From contig JAGGNK010010892.1 of the NCBI GenBank assembly GCA_017590115.1, positions 4,516,813 through 4,580,812 of the forward strand: DNA of 64,000 nt, in the 5' to 3' direction. The translations under genes were made by a program, and so were the position numbers. Each line of letters begins with the position of its first letter. Position 1 is the stretch's first letter. The notes beneath the pieces were generated by a model that ran no database searches, had not been told where the DNA came from, and worked only from the letters and a program-made list of their open reading frames with translations. Source of the DNA: Montifringilla adamsi. Lineage: Eukaryota > Chordata > Aves > Passeriformes > Passeridae. Shown here piece after piece: positions 10,190 through 21,249 of the stretch.

Positions 10190-12754
10190 GATCCCCAGGG
10201 ATGGGGCTGTCCAGACACTGTGCAGTCTCCAGGGGAGCTGGAACAGCAGAAACACCACCCTGAAGTGGAAATCACCCCTGGATTTGCCCCCTGGAACTCC
10301 AGGAGTTATACAGGCAATGATGGATGTTTAGAGGGAGTTGGGAAGAACACAAACCTCCCTTTTTGGGCCTGTTTTCTGTACTGACTCTAAGTGTTTGTTG
10401 GATGAAGACCACGCTCCCGGAGGTATGGACCTAATGGCTGTCAAGGAGGCACCATCTCTTTGCTGATGGCTCATAAAACTCAGCTATTCAACCACCAGGA
10501 AAACATGAACAGAGGCTTCATAAAGGCACATTTCCAATATACAAAAAAATTAATGAATTTGTCCGGTATCCTGCCTGCAAGACACATTAATTTCGATAGA
10601 CAGCACTCAAGGCTTTAAGAGCCAGTGCTGCAGAGGGTGGACAGAGTGAAAGCAAAGGAGAGTAAACAGAAGAGAGATTTCTAAGTGCCCATGACATTTG
10701 TTCAAATACTTTATTTCAATCAGCTTAAAAGGGAAACATAAAGCTGAGCTTGCTCCTAGGAAAGGGAATGAAATTGAAAACCAAGTAATGCACTGAGAGC
10801 AATTCAAAGGGAGCCAAGAGGCACCATCTGCTGCAGAGAGGGCACAAGCAGCCCCAACAAGGGCTGGGTTTTGCTCTTCTCATATTTTTGTCTCCAAACA
10901 CCATCTCGCATTGTCTTGTCTGGAGAAGTCACTCCAAAAAGCAGTGTCTGAGCACCACTTGGGAGAGTTTCACCTGCACACACTGAGGGATTTCACACTG
11001 ATTTTGCCAAATCCTTGGGGTGAGGGTCCAGGCCAGACCCTGCTCCTCAGGAGACCATCCAGGGTTCAAAGCTCGTGTTTGACTCAGTCTAGAAACACCA
11101 AGGACCATTAGCAGGAAAAAGGCGGGGGGAAAAAGCAAGAACTGAAATATCATCTCGAAAAGGTGTGAAATTCCACTTCAGTGCTAAAAATTCCTCTTTC
11201 CAATTCTCCAGCCTCTTCCATGAGCACACTGAGGGGAGGAGCAGCGTGTGATGTCTGATCTGGGTGTTCTTTCCTGGGCAAAACCTTCTGGTTCCACTGG
11301 GAAGCAAGATTTGGTGAAAGCTGCTCTGATCCAATCCCGATCCCACAATATCCCCTCTCCAATTCCCATCACACCCCCACCATGTCAAGGCAGGGCTCTG
11401 CCTCCAAGGCATCAAACCACAGCTCCAAGGGGGATAATGAGGTGGAAAAGTGGATTTTGGGGCAAAGTGATACCTGTGGCTTGGTTTCCAAGGAAAATTA
11501 TTATTTTCTTTTTGTTTGAAAAATAGAAACCAGTCAAGCTGATGAAGAGGGAAGGCTGTTTGTGACCACCTTCTACAGTAGCCTGTGGGGTAAAAAGTGT
11601 ATTTGTTCAGCAATGTAATTTACTTTTAGTAACAGAAGAGAAAGGTGAGGCTATTGATTTATCATTATTTTCTATTTGTTTGCTCCTTTTTTACATCCAT
11701 TTCACTCCCTGGGTTTCCTTTATCTGAAAGCTGTCTCTGACAGGACCCAATACATTCAGCATTTCTATAAATATGTAAATATAAGATCTGTATGTGTAAA
11801 CACACCCGCATAAATCAAATGGTAATGATGTGTGTATCTATATTTGTGTACATATAAAAGCTAAATTATCTCCAATTTATCCAATGCCCTTTCTATCTCC
11901 TATGTGCTTCCTATGTATATACAGTCTTCATATTAATATGAAAACAGCACCTATGAGGAATACAGATAAAAGACTAAAGAGCCTTCCTGGTGGATAAGTC
12001 ACTCCTAATTCCTTAATTTCTTTCTGCTTGTTCCCCAGAGCAAGCAGTGGAAGATACATAAATAAGTCTGCACATGTTTATTTAACCTCCATGCTCAGCC
12101 AGTTTTCATGGGGTTTGTATCCAAGATACCTGCACTGATGCCAGGAGGAGTCTGTGGTTATCCCAGGAGCTGGTGCTTGGGTCCTGATCCAGAGCAAACC
12201 TTGGAATCAGGAGCAGGAAAATAAGGATGCACCAGGCAAGGTGAAGACTGAGAGGAATTAAAACACCCCAGGGAGATCTTGAGCTGAGTGGTCCTTGGGA
12301 TGAATTTTCCTTGAGCTGAATTTTTTCACCTTCCCCTTCCCCCCTGCACAGAGTTAACGCTCAACCTTCTCTGGCTGCAAGGAAAGTAAAGCAGAGGAGA
12401 AAATTCCCCCTTCTTGTTAAAAATTGGGAGATTCCAGCAGTACACTGAGATCCAGATGTTGTCCCAAAGGGAGTCTTGGGGTCTCTGCTGCCCCCTCCAC
12501 CCTCTGCCCATCTCCCAGAAGTTTTTGGGGGAGCGAGGAGGAAAGCTCCTCCCATAGAGGGTAGCCCAGGGTCTGCGGTGTTTTGTGTCAGCAAACATCA
12601 AAGGGCCAAACGCTCCTTCTGGAAATGGGCACAGGATCCCAGAAAGCCAGCGAGGTCAGCTCATAGTGCCTGAGCATCTTGAGCCTAAAAACTGCAGCTC
12701 ATTCTGGCAATTTGCAGGATTTAGCAGTGACCCAGCCAGCATGAAGCTCTGGAT
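10190..12754. other. Intergenic, AT-rich, repeat-poor
   Basis: About 2.5 kb free of CR1 and LTR signals, AT-rich at 10,480-10,760 and 11,620-12,090. Unusually clean for this window and therefore a candidate for regulatory sequence. No coding exon recognised. Confidence 0.45.
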
Positions 12755-13112
12755 TCATCACAGAATCATCCCAGAATGGTTTGGGCTGGAAGAGACCTTT
12801 GAGATCATCATTCCACCCCCATGGGCAGGGACACCTTCCACTGTCCCAGGCTGCTCCAAGCCCTGTCCAGCCTGGCCTTGGACACTGCCAGGGATCCAAG
12901 GACAGCCACAGCTGCTCTGGGCACCCTGTGCCAGGGTTCTATCACACTCACAGTGAGGAATTCCATCCCAATATCTCATCCATCCCTGCCCTCTGGCAGT
13001 GGGAAGCCATTCCCTGTGTGCTGTCCCTCCATCCCTTGTCCCCAGTCCCTCTCCAGCTCTCCTGGAGCCCCTTTAGGCCCTGGCAGGAGCTCTGAGCCTC
13101 CTTTCCTCCTTT
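12755..13112 (-). mobile_element. CR1 LINE 3' segment
   Basis: Reverse CR1 from ATCACAGAATCATCCCAGAA through CCATGGGCAGGGACACC, AGCTGCTCTGGGCACCCTGT and GGGAAGCCATTCCCTGTGTG to about 13,112. It ends about 170 bp before the pentamer satellite. Confidence 0.9.
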
Positions 13113-13285
13113 CCCAGCCACAGCTGCTGCTGACCTCTGGGCCCATCTGTCCCGGGCAGCAGCGGGAGCATCTGCAGCGAGACACCACCACCCTCAGTTT
13201 CTCCTCAGTTAGAGGCAGGATCCGAAACTGGGGCTCAGCTGAGCCAATTTCCCACGAGCAGAGCAGAGCTGAGCAGCAGTGGAGA

Positions 13286-14485
13286 GCACAGCACAGCCCA
13301 GCCCAGCACAGCACAGCCCATCCCAGCCCAGCCCAGCCCGGCACGGCACGGCACGGCACGGCACAGCACAGCCCAGCCCAGCACAGCCCAGCCCAGCACA
13401 GCACAGCCCAGCACAGCCCAGCCCAGCCCAGCACAGCACAGCCCAGCACAGCCCAGCCCAGCCCAGCACAGCACAGCCCAGCACAGCCCAGCCCAGCCCA
13501 GCACAGCACAGCCCAGCACAGCCCAGCCCAGCCCAGCACAGCACAGCCCAGCACAGCCCAGCCCAGCCCAGCACAGCACAGCCCAGCACAGCCCAGCCCA
13601 GCCCAGCACAGCACAGCCCAGCACAGCCCAGCCCAGCCCAGCACAGCACAGCCCAGCACAGCCCAGCCCAGCCCAGCACAGCACAGCCCAGCACAGCCCA
13701 GCCCAGCCCAGCACAGCACAGCCCAGCACAGCCCAGCCCAGCCCAGCACAGCACAGCCCAGCACAGCCCAGCCCAGCCCAGCACAGCACAGCCCAGCACA
13801 GCCCAGCCCAGCCCAGCACAGCACAGCCCAGCACAGCCCAGCCCAGCCCAGCACAGCACAGCCCAGCACAGCCCAGCCCAGCCCAGCACAGCACAGCCCA
13901 GCACAGCCCAGCCCAGCCCAGCACAGCACAGCCCAGCACAGCCCAGCCCAGCCCAGCACAGCACAGCCCAGCACAGCCCAGCCCAGCCCAGCACAGCACA
14001 GCCCAGCACAGCCCAGCCCAGCCCAGCACAGCACAGCCCAGCACAGCCCAGCCCAGCCCAGCACAGCACAGCCCAGCACAGCCCAGCCCAGCCCAGCACA
14101 GCACAGCCCAGCACAGCCCAGCCCAGCCCAGCACAGCACAGCCCAGCACAGCCCAGCCCAGCCCAGCACAGCACAGCCCAGCACAGCCCAGCCCAGCCCA
14201 GCACAGCACAGCCCAGCACAGCCCAGCCCAGCCCAGCACAGCACAGCCCAGCACAGCCCAGCCCAGCCCAGCACAGCACAGCCCAGCACAGCCCAGCCCA
14301 GCCCAGCACAGCACAGCCCAGCACAGCCCAGCCCAGCCCAGCACAGCACAGCCCAGCACAGCCCAGCCCAGCCCAGCACAGCACAGCCCAGCACAGCCCA
14401 GCCCAGCCCAGCACAGCACAGCACAGCACAGCCCAGCCCAGCACAGCCCAGCCCAGCACAGCCCAGCACAGCACAGCCCAGCACA
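13286..14485. repeat. Pentamer satellite with a perfect 35-bp higher-order core
   Basis: The whole stretch is pentamers, mostly GCCCA (call it C) and GCACA (A). From 13406 to 14420 they follow the order CACCCAA without exception: 29 copies of a 35-bp unit, 1015 bp, no mismatch seen. The edges are irregular; the left one includes four GCACG pentamers near 13,341-13,360. The plus strand of the core has no T at all. On the minus strand each unit supplies runs of GGG spaced 2, 2 and 7 nt, a canonical G-quadruplex pattern. Neither strand can contain a stop codon, which explains the long open frames here. Confidence 0.97.
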
Positions 14486-15638
14486 TTCCGCGGGATGCGA
14501 GGACGGAGCTGCCGCACGCCACGAGCTCCCCCTGCAGCGCCCAGGGCACAGCGGCTGCGGGACCTAAGCCACCGAGCACGGCCAAAATCCCCCTTTGGAG
14601 CCCAAAAACTGCCCCTCGCCATTGGCACCGTGCCAGGCCGGAGCACGGCTGAGCCCCGGGCTGGAAGGAGATGCTCGGAGGGTCTCCAATCCCTCTCTAT
14701 CCCATTTTCCTGTTTTTAGCAGCCCCTAAAGGAGCGGCAGCCAGAGCTGCGGGCTCTGCTGAGGTGGTCCCTCAGCGAGGGTGACAGGGACAGACCAAGC
14801 CCCCACATCCCCCTGCTGCCACCGGCCTCCAGCTCCCACCTTCCTGCTCTGGCCAAGCTGCGGGAATATTTGTGTGAACTGTGCTTATTTTGCACTCTGT
14901 GTCCATAGATCTAATGGAAGGGGGGAAATCACTGATATTTTGGGATGCCTTTTTCAGAAACAGACGTTTCCAATATTTCCAGAGCGCTGGGATCATTTCA
15001 GCTAGAGAGCTGCACTCTGGCCCGTTGCTGGTGGCTTTGGATGCAATTTTGGATTTGCTCTCTAATGGAGAAGGGAGCTATTTATGTGTTTATATATTTA
15101 TAGTTCTGCTGGGCTGTGCTGGGCATTAACATCATCTTGGAGCCAAGAACCTCAAATTCTGCCTGAGGCTAAAATGGCATGGATATCAGAGCCAGCCCAC
15201 AAGGGAAATGGGCAGGCTGAGGAGGTTGGGAATCATGTCCAGAGGAAATCCCCCTTGGCTGCAGGACATGGAGATGGGGCTAGAGCCCAGATTATGGGGC
15301 TGGGATTCCTCAGCTCCCTGGTCCTGGTGTTTTGGTGGGAATGTGAGGAAAGCCACACCAGCACAGGGGATGCTGGACATACAGTGTCACTGCCAGGGGC
15401 CCTGCAGGCAATTTGTGCTTCTCTTGCTTCTCTCTAAACATAAAGGTTGTGGGAATTACCATCCACTCCACCCTCAGTGCCCTGAGCTGGGACAGCACCC
15501 CTGGGGTGGGGATGGGCTGTGCGGTGTGGAGCCAAGCTGCGGTGCTCAGTCCTGTGTTATCCCTGGTATCAAGAGATCCAGGATATTTCCTCCAAGATAC
15601 CTGTGGGATAACTTCTCCCTGCTGCAAGGATGCCCCAC
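14486..15638. other. Intergenic, nothing recognised
   Basis: CpG-rich for the first 180 bp after the satellite, then ordinary. No conserved peptide or CR1. Confidence 0.45.
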
Positions 15639-16080
15639 TGATGCCTTGTGAAGGCTGGCCTAGAACAGAGCTAAAGAATAAAGCAGGGATTTATTAAAAG
15701 GATCTCCTCAATGGATCCACCTTGGGCAGCACAAGAGCCCAGCCGGGACAGCACAACCCAAAATGGTCCCAAAATGCACGAGCGCTCACGGGGTCTCTCC
15801 CTGTGATCAGTTCTGCTCCATTTGCAGATTGGAGTTCATTGTCCAGTTCCAGCTTTAGCCCATGCACTCCCATCCTGCTTGTTTTTCTCTCTTCAGCCCA
15901 CGTTGTTTGTGCTCTTGGCCTGAGATTTGTATCATTGGTCCTTGGTTCCCAGCTAGAGAAGGAATTGTTTTGTCTCCCTACTCTGTGCAGAGAGCTCACT
16001 ATCCCCTAATGTGAAGCTCAGAACTATACACTAAAGCAGCACAGAATGTGAAAAATAGAAAAGCTAAACCTGAGGCGTCA
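15639..16080 (-). mobile_element. Solo LTR, family 1 copy b
   Basis: 442 bp, inverted relative to copies a and c: TGATGCCTTG at the left end, GAGGCGTCA at the right, with the poly(A) motif appearing as TTTATT near the left. Most of its length is clearly the same as copy a, including the segment TGCAAATGGAGCAGAACTGA seen on its minus strand. No clear target duplication remains. Confidence 0.86.
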
Positions 16081-16324
16081 CACAGAGGGTTTTCTCTGGG
16101 CAGCAGATTACTCCAGCCCCAAGTCTGTGCTCTCCCCTGGACAGCAGGGGCACAGAGTGCCAGCAGCATCCAGGGATGCCATCTCCCTTCCTTCAGCACT
16201 CGGGTGAAGCCAGAAATATTTCCGGGTGTTTTGCCAGGAGAGATTTCCTGGGACAGTGCTGCCAGCCTGCCCTGGCTGGGTGTGGGCATGGCAGGGTCAA
16301 ATAAGAGGGAGAAATAACAGCTCA

Positions 16325-16420
16325 GAGATTCATATAGTCACAAAATATCCTGGGGTGGAAGGGACCCACAAGGATTATAGAAGCCCAGCTCCTAACCCTG
16401 CACAAAACAACTCCAAGCAT
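16325..16420 (-). mobile_element. CR1 LINE 3' fragment
   Basis: Reverse tail of the subfamily with GGAAGGGACCCACAAGGAT and a CTGCACAAAACAACTCCAAG block; close kin of 20,510-20,605. Confidence 0.83.
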
Positions 16421-17455
16421 CCCAGCAGCAGAGGTGTCACAGCAGGGAGGATGCAGCCTTTGCTTTTGGGTCAATTTTTTCCCTTTCTCTCCCCATTCCT
16501 AGGTCAGGTTCCCCCCTCCACAGGGAAGAGAGCACCCACAAGAAGGATTCAGGCTGGGATACCCCAAGGGGGTGTTTTTACCCCACACCTCAGTGCTGTC
16601 AGCAGGCAGGACCCTGAGATGCCCATAGTGAACCCAAAACTGGGTTTTGGAACCCAGAGAAAGCCATGAAACAGCCCCAAAGTGCCAAGCAGCCCCAGCA
16701 CTCACAGGCTCCTGTGGCTGCCAGGATATCCCTCCCTGCCCTGTGCTCCAGATCTGCTCCTCCCTGGACAGTCCTGCAGCCACCAGGACACAAGCTGTCC
16801 CTTGTCTGGGTGTGCCAGGGCACGGCCATGGGGACATGGGCGTCCAGCCAGCTGCTCCACACCTGCAGCAAGGTGGTTTTCCCAGGCTATCCCACGCCAG
16901 GCAGGTTCAGACACCTGGACTTTTCCACTGAGGAGGTCACCTTGCCTCTTGCTGGGTACAAAATCCTGGGTATCTTGTAGAGCAAATACAGCTTTTTTCT
17001 TCTCTCCCTTTCTCCAAAGTTTCTGCAAACACATCCCTTTTTCACCACTGGGAAATGCTGACTCGCCAGCACTGGTTTTTTGCCCATTTACAAAATTCAA
17101 ACCCAGGAAAAGTTCAGCCAACATACTTTTCTCCATGATTTTCTCTTTGCCAAAAGCTCAAAGCCTCCCCCAAAAGCTGCTGCAGCTCACAGGACTGCAC
17201 GTGCCCCTGCAGTCCAGGGGGATGTGATGCCATGGCGATGTTCCTGCTGACACTGGAGCTCTGGCTGCTGCCACCAGACCCCAGCAGGGTCCCAGGGTTC
17301 CCCTGCAGCCCACCCTGCCCTGCACCAGCCCAGCCCCTCCATCTCCAGCCTTTCCCACTGGATGGGCATGGCTCCAGCTGCACAGCAGGGTTCAGCTCAT
17401 CCAGGGTGCTCCCCCAGGCACAGGAACATGGAGGAGCTGGAGGCAGCTGAGTCCT
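16421..17455. other. Intergenic, nothing recognised
   Basis: Unique-looking; the open frames overlap on both strands without domain content. Confidence 0.45.
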
Positions 17456-17482
17456 GGATCACAGAATATCCTGGGCTGGAAG
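17456..17482 (-). mobile_element. CR1 LINE tail interrupted by the LTR (left part)
   Basis: Reads GATCACAGAATATCCTGGGC then TGGAAG, the usual reverse CR1 3' end. The sequence right of the LTR, GAAGGGCCCAGAAGGGTC (from 17,935), is the likely remainder, though diverged. Confidence 0.7.
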
Positions 17483-17934
17483 AGATGCCTCAGGTTTAGC
17501 TTTTATATTTTTCAGATTCTGTGCTGCTTTAGTGTGCAGCTCTGAGCTTCATATGAGGGGATGGTGAGCTCTCTGCACAGAGCAGGGAGACAAAACAATT
17601 CCTGCTCTAGCTGGGGACCAAGGACAAATGATCCAAATCTCAGCCCCAAGAGCACAAACAACATGGGCTAAAGAGAGAAAAACAAGCAGGACGGGACTGC
17701 AGGGGCTAAAGCTGGAATGGAACAATGAACTGCAATCTGCAAATGGAGCAGAGCTGATCACAGTGAGAGACCCCGTGAGCGCTCGTGCATTTTGGGACCA
17801 TTTTGGTTCATCCTGGGTGCAGCCATGGCTGGGCTCTTGTGCTGCCCAAGGTGGATCCATTGAGGCCTTTTAATAAATCCCTACTTTATTCTTTAGCTCT
17901 GTCCAGTCTCTAGGTCAACCCTCCCAAGGCATCA
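17483..17934 (+). mobile_element. Solo LTR, family 1 copy c, inserted in a CR1 tail
   Basis: About 452 bp, same orientation as copy a, starting AGATGCCTCAGG (first base changed) and ending AAGGCATCA. The flanks read GAAGAG and GAAGGG, a probable 6-bp target duplication with one difference. The left flank (ATCACAGAATATCCTGGGCT) is a reverse CR1 tail, so the LTR is younger than that CR1 copy. Confidence 0.87.
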
Positions 17935-18692
17935 GAAGGGCCCAGAAGGGTCAGCAAGGAGCAGCTCCTGCTGTGGCCATGGGATGCCTCCCCATCCTCC
18001 TGCCAGGGCTGTGTCCCCCTCCCTCCCTGCAGGAGGTGGCAGAACTGCTGGCATCACTTCCTGGGCCCCTCTTGCTCATTCTTCACTTTGCTGCACCATA
18101 TTTCATCATCCGCCTCACTGAAATGTATATTTCCCTTTTAAGAGCTCTCCTAGAATAAAATATTTTTTTATTATCGTGACAGTGAGGGCTCCCGTTGCCA
18201 TGGCTACATGCCCTTTGCTGGAGCAGGAGCTTTCTTGGTATTGGAAATTCTGCAATTTTTCCTGATCTATGTGGTTTTATTTTATTTTATTTTAATTTGA
18301 TATTTATTCCTATTATTATCTGCTGAAACAACAGGTCATTTATATTGCATATGGATGTGTCACCAGTACATCCAAGCCTTCAGAAACAACCTGCTGCTTT
18401 CAGGAGGAATTATTTTGGGGAGGAAAAGATCTCCCATGCAGCACTGATAATATATAATATAACAAAACCACAGGAACTCTGAATAGGTCTCATCTGTATC
18501 TCACCACATCATACATTAAATCCCATTTCTGGACTCCTGAATGAGTGTTATAAAACCAAGCCAAATTTTCTGTGCTTTTCATCTCATTGCTGTAAAACAA
18601 ACCTTTATCTTCTGGTTGTCAATTGAGCCCCACTCTGGACTGAGCCTCTTGAAACCTCATTTATTTGAGAGCATATGGAGGGAAATTAAATT
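17935..18692. other. Intergenic, AT-rich to the right
   Basis: Apart from the possible CR1 remainder at the left edge nothing is recognised. Short (TTTTA)n near 18,277-18,295. Confidence 0.4.
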
Positions 18693-18768
18693 GAGATACG
18701 GATGGATAGATGGATGGATAGATAGACAGACAGACAGATAGATAGATAAATAGACAGACAGATATAGA
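18693..18768. repeat. GATA/GACA/GATG compound microsatellite
   Basis: GATGGATAGATGGATGGATA followed by GACAGACAGACA and GATAGATAGATAAATAGACA. About 76 bp of mixed tetranucleotides. Confidence 0.93.
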
Positions 18769-18929
18769 ACAATTCTGGTTTTTACTCCAATTCAGTTTTT
18801 TAGTCCAGCATTTCCTTACAGACATGTGCCATAACATTTACATTTGGAAAGGGATCACACATGGACAAGGACATTACAGGAACTTTCCCAAAGGTTTTCA
18901 TCCCTTGGGAAATTTCATGGTGCAGGTTC

Positions 18930-18972
18930 TGTCGATAGCAGAATTTCATGTGCTCTTCTTCTGCTATCGACA
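18930..18972. other. Perfect 14-bp inverted repeat (hairpin)
   Basis: TGTCGATAGCAGAA at 18930-18943 and its exact reverse complement at 18959-18972, separated by 15 nt. Just upstream, around 18,885-18,912, a second imperfect inverted pair (TTCCCAAAGG and CCCTTGGGAA) flanks TTTTCAT. No known element assigned. Confidence 0.85.
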
Positions 18973-19724
18973 CCCACTGGGAGGGAGCAGGGATGTGCCC
19001 ATTACACAGAAAGGGAAACTGAGGCACAAAGCCAACCCATCCCTGCTCCCAAAGATGAGTAGCACAGTTGGGGTGAAAACCTCTGAATTTCTGCTGAATT
19101 TTTCCCCAGTGTTTTTAGTAAAAACATCCAAACCACTGCCTGCTTGTCTCCTGGTGAGGAGGATGATCCAGGGGTCACCTGTGGGTTCTTTTCCCTACTT
19201 CATCAGGACCAGGGATGCTGCATGAGACCCATTTGCTTCCCTCCCTCTGTACTCTCGGCTTTTGTATTTTATTTTAAACTAAAAATAGTAGAAATAAGAC
19301 AGCAAATAGTCCAGAACTTGAAGATTTGCCTACAGAAAGGCAAAAGGTTTCTTACTGAACTCTTCAAAGGAAGCAGGTGAAGTGGGGTACTGAGTGGATT
19401 TAGCTGGAGCACACAGGGGAGTCCTGGGAGGGGAGGTGAAGCTCCTGCAGAGTGTGTGATGGCAAGGAAACAGCAGCTGGGGAAGGGAAATAGGGCCCAG
19501 CCCAGGAAAAAATGGGAATGTCCTACCTGGGGATGGGAAATGAGGGAAAAGGAGTTTATATTCCCACCTCAGCCTTGTGAAGGGGCCAGCTCTGCCTGGA
19601 ACAGAGGCAGGGAGAGGCAAAGGGACGTGCCAAAGGGACTGAGGAACAGCTCCAGCTGCACTGAGGCCCCACCTGGGCACAGCATCCCCCTGCCCACACC
19701 AGCCTGCTCTGTGTCCCCACAACA
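18973..19724. other. Intergenic, nothing recognised
   Basis: No recognised repeat or coding homology. Confidence 0.45.
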
Positions 19725-19968
19725 AGCTGCACCAAGGGAAATCTAGGTTGGACATTGGGAAAAAGTTTTTCACGGAAAGAGTGATAAAGCTCTGGCATGG
19801 CTGCCCGGGGAGGTGGTGCAGTCCCCATCCCTGGGTGTGTTTAACAAAGCCTGGATGTGGCACTGGGTGCCAGGGTTTAGTTGGGGTGTTGGGGCTGGGT
19901 TGGACTCGATGATCTTGGAGGTCTCTTCCAACCCAGTGGTTCTGTGAATTCTGTGAGTTCTGTGAACA
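19725..19968 (+). mobile_element. CR1 LINE 3' segment
   Basis: Forward CR1: GGTTGGACATTGGGAAAAAG, GGTGCAGTCCCCATCCCTGG, TTGGACTCGATGATCTTGGA, GGTCTCTTCCAACCCAGTGG, ending in a TTCTGTGAATTCTGTGAGTT tail of 8-bp-type repeats typical of CR1 3' ends. Confidence 0.9.
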
Positions 19969-20509
19969 AGGAGATTCCCACCCAAGGACACAGCTGAAAA
20001 CTTCCCCCACCAGCTGCCCTGTTATTTTGGGGGAGAGTCTCCCTGAGAATGTCACAGGTTAAAACATCTTCCCCCAATTTCCTTTACCTCCAATCCCAAC
20101 AGGAGAAGAGGGTTATCCATGACTCATTTCTCCTGCCATCCATGAGATTCCACAGCATGTCCTGTTCCCATGGAGATGTCACATGAGCCACCTGGAAGGG
20201 ACCCAGCAGCCAGCACTGGGGAGGCAGAAAAGGAGGAACAAGCATTTTCCAGAGGGAATGAGAAGACCAGGAACAGGGGAGAAAGCAGCAGCCCGGTGAG
20301 CAGAAGGGAAATTATCAATTATCAGTTATCAGGTCCTGCCTCCCATCCCTGGCTTCCAGCATCCCCCATGGAGCAGGATGGAGTGTTTGGGTGTCCCAGG
20401 TACCAACCCACATTTGAGAGCTGATCACAGTTACAGTGCAATTTTTAGGTGCAACTTAATAAAGGTGAGAAATAAGCCTTAAAAAATAAAAATAAAATAT
20501 TGCTTTTCA
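19969..20509. other. Intergenic, nothing recognised
   Basis: No recognised repeat or coding homology. Confidence 0.45.
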
Positions 20510-20605
20510 CAGAATTGTGGAATATCCTGAGTTGGAAGGGACCCACAAGGATCATCAAGTCCCACTCCTGGTCCTGCACAGGACAACCCCCAGAATCTGT
20601 AGTCA
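20510..20605 (-). mobile_element. CR1 LINE 3' fragment
   Basis: Reverse tail: CAGAATTGTGGAATATCCTG, GTTGGAAGGGACCCACAAGG, GGTCCTGCACAGGACAACCC. Same subfamily as 16,325-16,420. Confidence 0.87.
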
Positions 20606-21249
20606 TGACACAAATGCTGATCTCAGTTCTCAATGTCAGTGTCATCTAATGGGATGTCCCTGCAAAGAACTTTGGTTCTTAGGGAAAGCAGCACATGGAA
20701 CAACACTGAGAAAATACAGCAGGAGTGTTTTGGATAGCTCAAGTTCTGTAATTAACACAAATATATTAATTTATTCAAGTATTGTATTAGCAGAGGAAGA
20801 AAAGATTCAGAGTATTTTGGACTGTTTAAGGCTATTTCTGGGATGAGGCTGTTCCCAGGCAGGGGAAAGGGAGCTGTGCTGTCCTGGTTTGCAGCCTGAC
20901 TGCTCTGTTTGGAGGAGGCAGGAGGAGCAGTGAACATCATGAGCAGCAGTGTGAGAAACCTTGTCCAGACACTTCCTTAATGGATTTAACTCATAAAGTG
21001 GGAAGCTATCCCATGGGAGAAGACTCTGGGAGGACAAGGGGGATGGGTGTAGGACCTGGGGGTTCCCAGGGGTGTTTTGGCTCCCAGAACACTCCAGTGT
21101 CCCACAGGTTTTTTTCCTCAGGCAAACACTGGGCTTGGTTCCCCTGGAGACAGGTCTGGAAAAGCCCATCCCTGTCCAGGGGTGTGCACAAGGATGGCAC
21201 AGCCAAGCTGCCACCACGGGGCACACGTGGGGCTGTGGAGCCAGGGTTG
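20606..21249. other. Intergenic, nothing recognised
   Basis: An open frame from 20,980 continues into the 12-bp array but shows no conserved feature before it. Confidence 0.4.

Noticed and set aside
9694..10331. Frames with KEGRKEGR or PSFLPSFL repeats
   Set aside because: Translations of the GGAA microsatellite and the adjacent CR1.
13406..14420. CRISPR array
   Set aside because: The repeats are continuous with no unique spacers, and the genome is a vertebrate's.
13406..14420. Immunoglobulin switch region
   Set aside because: The minus strand is made of GGGCT/GTGCT-type pentamers, which resembles switch DNA in composition, but there is no immunoglobulin constant-region exon nearby and the locus is SNTA1.
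12821..14719. Very long open frames (up to 632 codons) on both strands across the pentamer array
   Set aside because: Neither GCCCA/GCACA nor their complements can form a stop codon in any frame, and 35 bp is not a multiple of three, so every frame is open by composition. The frames begin in a CR1 tail and have no conserved sequence.
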